A stretch of DNA of 64,000 nt from Stenotrophomonas sp. SAU14A_NAIMI4_5 (GTDB lineage: Bacteria; Pseudomonadota; Gammaproteobacteria; Xanthomonadales; Xanthomonadaceae): contig NZ_CP026003.1 of assembly GCF_003086795.1 (NCBI RefSeq), positions 1,260,777-1,324,776 on the forward strand, written 5' to 3'. Positions 58,443 through 64,000 of this stretch are shown here, piece after piece (positions within the stretch are counted from its first letter, which is position 1; every line of letters begins with the position of its first letter). The notes beneath the pieces are model-generated. The model saw only the letters and a list, made by a program, of their open reading frames with translations, searched no databases and was not told the origin of the DNA. A program made the translations under genes and the position numbers.

Positions 58443-60521
58443 ATGAAACTGCGTCATGCCCTGCTGCCACTGAGCCTGCTGGCCGCCCTGCCCAGCGTCG
58501 CCGCTGCCCGTGGCCTGGAAGTCCGCGACATGGTGGCCATGGATCGCGTCTCCGCCCCGGTCCTGACCGCTGACGGCAGCACCGTGGTGTTCGCCAAGCG
58601 CAGCACCGATGCCAACCTCAAGTCCAGCACCGCGCTGTTCGCGCGCAACCTGCGCACCCGCGATGCGGCACCGCCGAAGCAGATCACCCCGGCCGGCTGG
58701 AACGTCAATTCGGCCTCGCTGTCGGCCGACGGCCAGACCGTGTACTTCCTCAGCGCCAAGAACGGCAGCCAGCAGCTGTACGCACAGGGCATCAGTGGCG
58801 GCACCCCGCGCCAGCTGACCGATTTCCCGGTGGACGTGGACAGCTACCACGTCTCGCCGCAGGACGACCGCGTGCTGTTCAGCGCCGGCGTGTTCCAGGC
58901 CTGTGCCTCGGACCTGGCCTGCACCGAAAAGAAGCTCAAGGACGTGGCCGACGCCAAGGCGAGCGGCAAGGTCTTCGATTCGCTGTTCGTGCGCCATTGG
59001 GACACCTGGAACGACGGCCGCCGCAACACCCTGTTCGTGGCCCCGCTGCCGACGGCCAAGGCCGGCCCGGTGAAGGGCGCCTCGGCGCTGAGCGCGACCA
59101 TCGATGGCGACGCACCGTCCAAGCCGTTCGGCGGCAATGACGATTTCACCTGGTCGCCGGATGGCGCCAGCGTGGTCGCCAGCATCCGCGTGGCCGGCAA
59201 GCAGGAACCGTGGTCGACCAACTTCGACCTGTACCGTTTCGATGCCGCCGGCAAGCAGGCGCCGGTCAACCTGACCGCTTCCAACCCGGCCTGGGATGCC
59301 GGCCCGGTGTTCAGCGCCGACGGCAAGACCCTGTTCTACCGCGCCATGAAGCGGCCGGGCTTCGAAGCCGACCGCTTCGGCCTGATGGCGATGGACCTGG
59401 CCAGCGGCAAAGCCCGCGAGATCGCCCCGCAGTGGGATCGTTCGGCCGGTGAGATCAACCTGTCCGCCGATGGCGCCAGCATCTACACCACCACCGACGA
59501 CCTCGGCGAGCACCCGCTGTTCCAGATCGACGTAGCCAGCGGCAAGGCCACCAAGGTCATCGGCGATGGCACCGTGTCCTCGGTCAGCGTGGCCGGCAAC
59601 AGCGTGGCCATCACCCGCAACAGCCTGAAGAGCAACGACCAGGTGCTGGTCGGCATGCTGCCGGCCGCCGGCCAGCCGATCGGCGAGCTGCGCGCGCTGA
59701 CCCCGGCCGCTGGCGAGGTGCTGAAGGACGTCAACTTCGGCGACTTCGAACAGTTCGAGTTCAAGGGCTGGAACAACGACACCGTGCACGGCTACGTGGT
59801 CAAGCCGCACAACTACCAGGAAGGCAAGTCCTACCCGGTCGCGTTCCTGATCCACGGCGGCCCGCAGGGCAGCTTCGGCAACGGCTGGAGCTACCGCTGG
59901 AACCCGCAGACCTACACCGGCCAGGGCTATGCCGTGGTCATGATCGACTTCCACGGTTCCACCGGCTACGGCCAGGCCTTCACCGATGCGATCAGCCAGC
60001 ACTGGGGCGACCGCCCGCTGGAAGACCTGCAGAAGGGCTGGAGCGCGGCGCTGAAGAAGTATTCCTTCCTCAACGGTGACAAGGCCTGTGCGCTGGGCGC
60101 CAGCTACGGCGGCTTCATGGTCAACTGGATCGCCGGCAACTGGAACAGCCCGTTCAAGTGCCTGGTCAACCATGACGGCGTGTTCGACCAGCGCATGATG
60201 GGTTACGCCACCGAAGAGCTGTGGTTCACCGAGTGGGAGCAGGGCGGCACGCCGTACGAGAAGGCCGCCAACTTCGAGAAGTTCAACCCGGTCAACCACG
60301 TGGCCGACTGGAAGAAGCCGATCCTGGTCATCCACGGCCAGCAGGACTTCCGCATTCCGGTCGAGCAGGGCTTGGCCGCGTTCACCGCCGCCCAGCGCCA
60401 GGGCATCGAATCGAAGTTCCTGTACTTCCCGGACGAGAACCACTGGGTGCTGAAGCCGAACAACAGCATCCTGTGGCATGACACCGTCAACGCCTGGCTG
60501 AAGCAGCACATCGGCGAATAA
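58443..60521 (+). CDS. secreted S9-family peptidase (DAP BII/DPP5-like)
   Basis: A 692-residue serine peptidase. Signal peptide MKLRHALLPLSLLAALPSVAAA, then a beta-propeller of WD40-like PD repeats (APVLTADGSTVVFAKRS, VFSADGKTLFYRAMK), then the catalytic alpha/beta domain: FLIHGGPQGSFG, Ser554 in ALGASYGGFMVNW, HGQQDFRIPVEQG (Asp) and PDENHWVLKP (His). Similar to dipeptidyl peptidase 5 / prolyl peptidases. Periplasmic peptide breakdown, then uptake by POT/OPT. ATG 58443. A strong terminator follows. Confidence 0.94.
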   Translation: MKLRHALLPLSLLAALPSVAAARGLEVRDMVAMDRVSAPVLTADGSTVVFAKRSTDANLKSSTALFARNLRTRDAAPPKQITPAGWNVNSASLSADGQTVYFLSAKNGSQQLYAQGISGGTPRQLTDFPVDVDSYHVSPQDDRVLFSAGVFQACASDLACTEKKLKDVADAKASGKVFDSLFVRHWDTWNDGRRNTLFVAPLPTAKAGPVKGASALSATIDGDAPSKPFGGNDDFTWSPDGASVVASIRVAGKQEPWSTNFDLYRFDAAGKQAPVNLTASNPAWDAGPVFSADGKTLFYRAMKRPGFEADRFGLMAMDLASGKAREIAPQWDRSAGEINLSADGASIYTTTDDLGEHPLFQIDVASGKATKVIGDGTVSSVSVAGNSVAITRNSLKSNDQVLVGMLPAAGQPIGELRALTPAAGEVLKDVNFGDFEQFEFKGWNNDTVHGYVVKPHNYQEGKSYPVAFLIHGGPQGSFGNGWSYRWNPQTYTGQGYAVVMIDFHGSTGYGQAFTDAISQHWGDRPLEDLQKGWSAALKKYSFLNGDKACALGASYGGFMVNWIAGNWNSPFKCLVNHDGVFDQRMMGYATEELWFTEWEQGGTPYEKAANFEKFNPVNHVADWKKPILVIHGQQDFRIPVEQGLAAFTAAQRQGIESKFLYFPDENHWVLKPNNSILWHDTVNAWLKQHIGE

Positions 60522-60530
60522 GCCGGTCCA

Positions 60531-60559
60531 GCGCCGCCCCCCGGGGCGGCGCTTTTTTT
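60531..60559 (+). terminator. intrinsic terminator of the second S9 peptidase gene
   Basis: GCGCCGCCCC (60531-60540), CC, GGGGCGGCGC (60543-60552), then seven T (60553-60559). Nine bases after the stop. Confidence 0.93.
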
Positions 60560-60570
60560 CCAACCGGTGG

Positions 60571-60645
60571 GTGCCGACCGTTGGTCGGCACACCTTTGCC
60601 CCTTGGGGTCAGAGCCCTTTCGCGCAGCGAAAGGGATCCGACCCC
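60571..60645. repeat. palindromic unit plus GGGGTC repeat, copy 6
   Basis: GTGCCGACCGTTGGTCGGCAC (60571-60591), a perfect 10-bp-arm palindrome of the SMAG-like set, followed by GGGGTCAGAGCCCTTTCGC...GCGAAAGGGATCCGACCCC (60605-60645), the sixth copy of the second family. Confidence 0.8.
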
Positions 60646-60662
60646 GTACCCAGAGCGCCTGC

Positions 60663-61886
60663 ATGATCCAGAACGACATCGTCGTCTTCGGTTTGATCGC
60701 CGCCACCCTCGGTGCCGTGTTCTGGACCGCCTCGCGCGAACAGGGTGCGTGGAAGCGCTTCTACACCTTCGTGCCAGCCTTGCTGCTGTGCTACCTCATT
60801 CCCGGCATCTACAACACCGTCGGCCTCATCGACGGGCAGAACACCAAGCTCTACAACCCCATCGCACGCGACATCCTGCTGCCGGCGGCGCTGATCCTGC
60901 TGACCCTGGCGGTGGACATCAAGGGCATCCTGCGGCTGGGCCCGAAGCTGGTGCTGATGTACCTGGGCGCCTCGGCCAGCATCATGCTCGGCGCGGTGGT
61001 GGCCTTCCTGGTGATGCGCGCGATCCATCCCGATACCGTGGCCGGCGATACCTGGGCCGGCATGGCCGCACTGGCCGGCAGCTGGATCGGTGGCGGCGCC
61101 AACATGCTGGCGATGCGCGAAGTCTTTGATGTCAACGCGACCACCTTCGGCCAGTTCGCCGTGGTCGATGTCGGCGTGGGTTATGTGTGGATGGCCGCGC
61201 TGATCTTCCTGGCCGGGCGTGCGGCGAAGATCGATGCGCGCAGTGGCGCCGATACCTCGGCCATCGATGAACTGAAGGAGCGCATCGCGCGCTTCCAGGC
61301 CGAGCACGAGCGCATTCCCAGCCTGACCGACCTGATGCTGATCGTGGCGGTGGCCTTCGGCGGCGTCGGCCTGTCGCACGCCATCGGGGCGCCGCTGGCG
61401 GCCTGGTTCAAGGGCAATGTCAGCTGGGCCTCGCAGTTCAGCCTGGATGCGCCGTTCGTGTGGGTGGTGGTGCTGTCGACCACGCTCGGCCTGAGCCTGA
61501 GCTTCACCCGCGCGCGCACTCTGGAAGGCGCGGGCGCCTCGCGCCTGGGCTCGCTGCTGCTGTACTTCCTGATCGCCTGCATCGGCATGCAGATGGACCT
61601 TCTGGCGCTGCTGGACCGCCCGTGGCTGTTCCTGCTCGGCATCATCTGGATCGCCGTGCACATCGCCCTGCTGTGGTGCCTGGGCAAGCTGCTGAAGGTG
61701 CCGTTCTTCTACTTCGCCATCGGTTCGCAGTCGAACATCGGTGGCCCGGCCTCGGCGCCGGTGGTGGCCGCGGCCTTCCATCCGGCATTGGCGCCGGTGG
61801 GCGTGCTGCTGGGCACGATGGGCTATGCCACCGGCACGTACCTGGCGTACATCGTCGGCATCACCCTGCGCGCGCTGGCCGCGTAG
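60663..61886 (+). CDS. DUF819-family membrane protein
   Basis: A 407-residue protein with about eleven helices. Core segments GSWIGGGANMLAMREVF and FFYFAIGSQSNIGGPASAPVVAAAF, Gly- and Asn-rich loops in the two halves, are the DUF819 (YjcL) signature and suggest an inverted-repeat transporter fold. Function is unproven. ATG 60663. The TAG stop (61884-61886) is the tail of a GTAG repeat. Confidence 0.85.
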   Translation: MIQNDIVVFGLIAATLGAVFWTASREQGAWKRFYTFVPALLLCYLIPGIYNTVGLIDGQNTKLYNPIARDILLPAALILLTLAVDIKGILRLGPKLVLMYLGASASIMLGAVVAFLVMRAIHPDTVAGDTWAGMAALAGSWIGGGANMLAMREVFDVNATTFGQFAVVDVGVGYVWMAALIFLAGRAAKIDARSGADTSAIDELKERIARFQAEHERIPSLTDLMLIVAVAFGGVGLSHAIGAPLAAWFKGNVSWASQFSLDAPFVWVVVLSTTLGLSLSFTRARTLEGAGASRLGSLLLYFLIACIGMQMDLLALLDRPWLFLLGIIWIAVHIALLWCLGKLLKVPFFYFAIGSQSNIGGPASAPVVAAAFHPALAPVGVLLGTMGYATGTYLAYIVGITLRALAA

Positions 61887-61965
61887 AGTCGAGCTTGCTC
61901 GACTGCTTCTGGTTTCGGGGTGATGGGGTCAGATCCCTTTTGCGCAGCAAAAGGGATCTGACCCC
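61883..61965. repeat. GTAG unit over a stop codon, then GGGGTC repeat, copy 7
   Basis: GTAGAGTCGAGCTTGCTCGACT (61883-61904) contains the DUF819 stop codon. A GGGGTCAGATCCCTTTTGC...GCAAAAGGGATCTGACCCC repeat follows (61925-61965), the most symmetrical copy of that family here. Confidence 0.8.
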
Positions 61966-61978
61966 GGTTCACGGTGCG

Positions 61979-62458
61979 TCACGCCACCGGCAACCCGCGT
62001 TCGATCAACCACGCCCGCGCGTCTTCGGCGTCCTGCTCGAACCACGCCTTGGTCGACCCCAACCGGTACGTATACCCCCACGCATCCATGTCGGCCATCA
62101 GCTGTTCGCTGCCCACGCCGGGCAGCTGCCCGGCCAGCACGATCTGCAGGTAGCAGGTGGCATCTTCCTCGGGCACCGAGTCGGTGGCGTCGGTATGCAC
62201 CTGCGCGCGCCGCTCCGGCGGCAGCACGATCAGGTGGCAGGCTTCGTGCAGCATCGAATGCACCGGCGTGTCGTCACGCACGTAGACGTCGCTGGCGATG
62301 ATGCCGGCCTCCGGTTCGCCCCAGTAGCTGCCGGGAATCGGCGCACCGGCCGCCACGTGGTGCAGGCGCAGGTCATGCGCGGCGAGCAGGCGCTGCGCAT
62401 CGGCGAAGGCGATATCGCCGACGCGGGTGACGTTCGGTTCGGGTGCGGTGTCGGTCAT
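61979..62458 (-). CDS. hypothetical protein with HEXXH metal-binding motif
   Basis: A 159-residue cytosolic protein. HSMLHEACHLIVL holds HEACH, the zinc-binding HEXXH motif, in a helix context, and DATCYLQIVLAGQL downstream could supply a further ligand. The size is small for a protease; related small proteins have been annotated as hypothetical in Xanthomonadaceae. No signal peptide. It lies 47 bases upstream of, and opposite in role to, the min genes on the same strand. Confidence 0.72.
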   Translation of the reverse strand: MTDTAPEPNVTRVGDIAFADAQRLLAAHDLRLHHVAAGAPIPGSYWGEPEAGIIASDVYVRDDTPVHSMLHEACHLIVLPPERRAQVHTDATDSVPEEDATCYLQIVLAGQLPGVGSEQLMADMDAWGYTYRLGSTKAWFEQDAEDARAWLIERGLPVA

Positions 62459-62505
62459 GCGGGGTCACACGGCCCCGCCCATGCAGGCACGGGCGGGGCA
62501 GGGGG

Positions 62506-62766
62506 TCAGGGTTTTTCCGGGCCTTCGGGCAGCGCCACGGAGATGTCCAGCACGTCGTGCTGACCATCCTTCACCAGGTCGACCTTCACCGCGTCGACGT
62601 CGATGTTGACGTACTTCTTGATCACTTCCAGCAGCTCGCGCTGCAGCAGCGGCAGGTAGTCCGGGCCACCACGGTTGCTGCGTTCCTGCGCGATGATGAT
62701 CTGCAGGCGGTTCTTCGCGGTTTCGGCGGTGGTCTTCTTCGCTTTGAGGAAATCGAACAGGCCCAT
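62506..62766 (-). CDS. minE: cell division topological specificity factor MinE
   Basis: An 86-residue Min[21 protein letters not shown] at the N terminus holds the membrane-targeting sequence, and the MinD-contact helix and beta-strands follow ([26 protein letters not shown]). Displaces MinD from the membrane and drives pole-to-pole oscillation so that the Z ring forms at midcell. Its GGAGGG ribosome site is in the end of minD, 2 bases upstream. Confidence 0.96.
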   Translation of the reverse strand: MGLFDFLKAKKTTAETAKNRLQIIIAQERSNRGGPDYLPLLQRELLEVIKKYVNIDVDAVKVDLVKDGQHDVLDISVALPEGPEKP

Positions 62767-62768
62767 GC

Positions 62769-63578
62769 TTACCCTCCGAACAGCTTGCTGAAGAAGCCCT
62801 TCTTCTCGACGTTGGTGAAGCGCATCGGGCGCTCTTCGCCGAGGATGCGTGCAACGGCATCGTCGTAGGCCTGGCCGGCGGCCGATTCCACGTCCAGGAT
62901 GACCGGCTCGCCCTTGTTGGAGGCATTGAGTACGTCGCCCGATTCGGGGATCACGCCGATCGCCTTCAGGCCCAGCACTTCCTCGACGTCGGCGATGCTC
63001 AGCATCTCACCGCTTTCCACGCGCACCGGCGTGTAGCGGGTCAGCAGCAGGAAGGCCGGCACGTTCTGGCCCGATTCGGCCTTGTGGGTCTTCGAATCCA
63101 GCAGGCCGATGATGCGGTCCGAGTCGCGCACCGAGGACACTTCCGGGTTCACCACGACCACGGCGCGGTCGGCGAAGTACATCGCCAGGAAGGCGCCCTT
63201 CTCGATGCCGGCCGGGGAGTCGCAGATGATGTAGTCGAAGCCGTCGGCGGCCAGGTCCTTCAGGACCTTGCCCACGCCTTCCTGGGTCAGCGCATCCTTG
63301 TCGCGGGTCTGCGAGGCAGCCAGCACGTACAGGTTGTCGAAGCGCTTGTCCTTGATGAGGGCCTGCTTGAGGGTCGCTTCGCCGTGCACGACGTTGACGA
63401 AGTCGTACACCACGCGGCGCTCGCAACCCATGATCAGGTCGAGGTTGCGCAGGCCGACGTCGAAGTCGATCACGGCCACCTTCTTGCCGCGCCGCGCGAG
63501 GCCGCAGGCCAGGCTCGCGCTGGAAGTGGTCTTGCCGACGCCGCCCTTGCCGGAGGTGACTACGATGATTTCAGCCAA
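62769..63578 (-). CDS. minD: septum site-determining ATPase MinD
   Basis: A 269-residue ParA-type ATPase. Deviant Walker [16 protein letters not shown] begins at residue 10, Walker B in [13 protein letters not shown], and the C-terminal amphipathic membrane helix is [16 protein letters not shown]. The start is TTG at 63578, supported by AGGAG seven bases upstream and by the conserved [13 protein letters not shown] terminus; an upstream extension has no homology. Recruits MinC and MinE at the membrane. Confidence 0.95.
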   Translation of the reverse strand: MAEIIVVTSGKGGVGKTTSSASLACGLARRGKKVAVIDFDVGLRNLDLIMGCERRVVYDFVNVVHGEATLKQALIKDKRFDNLYVLAASQTRDKDALTQEGVGKVLKDLAADGFDYIICDSPAGIEKGAFLAMYFADRAVVVVNPEVSSVRDSDRIIGLLDSKTHKAESGQNVPAFLLLTRYTPVRVESGEMLSIADVEEVLGLKAIGVIPESGDVLNASNKGEPVILDVESAAGQAYDDAVARILGEERPMRFTNVEKKGFFSKLFGG

Positions 63579-63613
63579 AGGACTTCTCCTGATGATTCTG
63601 TTTTGGGGCTGCG

Positions 63614-64000
63614 TCAGTCCAGCGCAGCGATCTTGATCTGGTCCTGTTCCAGCCACACCTGCACGGCCTTGCCGCGCAGGTTGTCCGGCACATCGTCCAG
63701 TACCTTGTAGTGGCCTGCAATGGCGACCAGTTCCGCATGGAAATCACGGCAGAAAATGCGTGCCGCGGTGTTGCCCTGGGCCCCTGCCAGCGCGCGGCCG
63801 CGCAGGGTCCCGTAGATATGGATGCTGCCGTCGGCGATGACCTCGGCGCCTGCGCCGACGGTGGCCATCACGGTCAGGTCGCAGTTTTCCGCGTACAGCT
63901 GCTGGCCCGAGCGCACGTTGCCAAGCTGCATGCGACCCGGCTGCGGTGCGGCCGCATCGGCGGCGTTGCCCACCGGTGCGACGGGAGCCGGGGCCGGTTC
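63614..64000 (-). CDS. minC: septum site-determining inhibitor MinC, C-terminal part
   Basis: The last ~128 residues of MinC, cut by the window end. The Pro/Ala-rich linker (PAPVAPVG) is followed by the C-terminal beta-helix domain (QQLYAENCDLTVMATVGAGAE, DGSIHIYGTLRGRALAGAQGN, FCRDFHAELVAIAGHY) that binds MinD and FtsZ. First gene of the minCDE operon, 35 bases before minD. Confidence 0.93.
   Translation of the reverse strand, partial: EPAPAPVAPVGNAADAAAPQPGRMQLGNVRSGQQLYAENCDLTVMATVGAGAEVIADGSIHIYGTLRGRALAGAQGNTAARIFCRDFHAELVAIAGHYKVLDDVPDNLRGKAVQVWLEQDQIKIAALD

Overview
The window (about 67-68% G+C by eye) looks like a chromosomal segment of a Stenotrophomonas maltophilia-complex bacterium (Xanthomonadaceae). 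This rests on gene content, on codon use, and on many intergenic palindromes that begin GTAG and end CTAC, the signature of the SMAG repeats known from that species. I see no rRNA, tRNA, CRISPR array, prophage or insertion sequence. Some 67 protein genes are supported; the first (ABC-2 permease) and last (minC) run off the ends.

Layout. 1-3.8 kb: an ABC exporter pair, a small EF-Tu-domain-3-like protein and a LacI-type regulator. 3.8-4.5 kb: ssb. 4.6-14.4 kb: a coherent sugar-catabolic cluster. It contains a Tat-exported GMC dehydrogenase with its small subunit, a DUF1080 3-keto-glycoside hydrolase/lyase candidate, a cytochrome c, three TIM-barrel isomerase/epimerases, a Gfo/Idh/MocA oxidoreductase, an NHS-type MFS permease and a LacI-family regulator. 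Both divergent ends carry the same palindrome, TGCAATCGATTGCA. I read this as a 3-keto-glycoside pathway regulon. 14.4-23.2 kb: mixed housekeeping, membrane and regulatory genes (AI-2E-type permease, stress FMN protein, ArsR regulator, DUF2975/HTH pair, TerC-CBS protein, phosphoesterase). 23.3-26.8 kb: an operon for a copper-type RiPP metallophore (HvfX-A-B-C plus a ferric-reductase-like membrane protein), in which the precursor carries four Cys in EGKCG-type motifs fused to two EF-hands. 27-34 kb: alpha/beta hydrolase, membrane thioredoxin, a two-component system, an MHS transporter, a nucleoside hydrolase and small proteins.

34-42.5 kb: a complete malonate decarboxylase operon (mdcA-C-D-E-G-B-H) with a MatC-like carrier and a GntR regulator. 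42.7-45.1 kb: a TonB-dependent siderophore receptor with a possible Fur box. 45.3-49.1 kb: membrane-anchored malate:quinone oxidoreductase, a GNAT enzyme, a membrane protein, an immunity-like TPR protein and a repeat-rich gap with a 25-bp perfect inverted repeat. 49.1-50.7 kb: divergent argP-like regulator and LysE/ArgO exporter. 50.9-61.9 kb: a peptide-use neighbourhood (two exported S9 peptidases, POT and OPT transporters, DUF1624 and DUF819 membrane proteins). 62-64 kb: an HEXXH protein and minE-minD-minC.

Two repeat families (GTAG palindromes and GGGGTC...GACCCC palindromes) sit in most intergenic gaps. Four genes use the TAG within a GTAG repeat end as their stop codon. The most promising leads are the EF-hand-fused metallophore precursor and the 3-keto-glycoside regulon.
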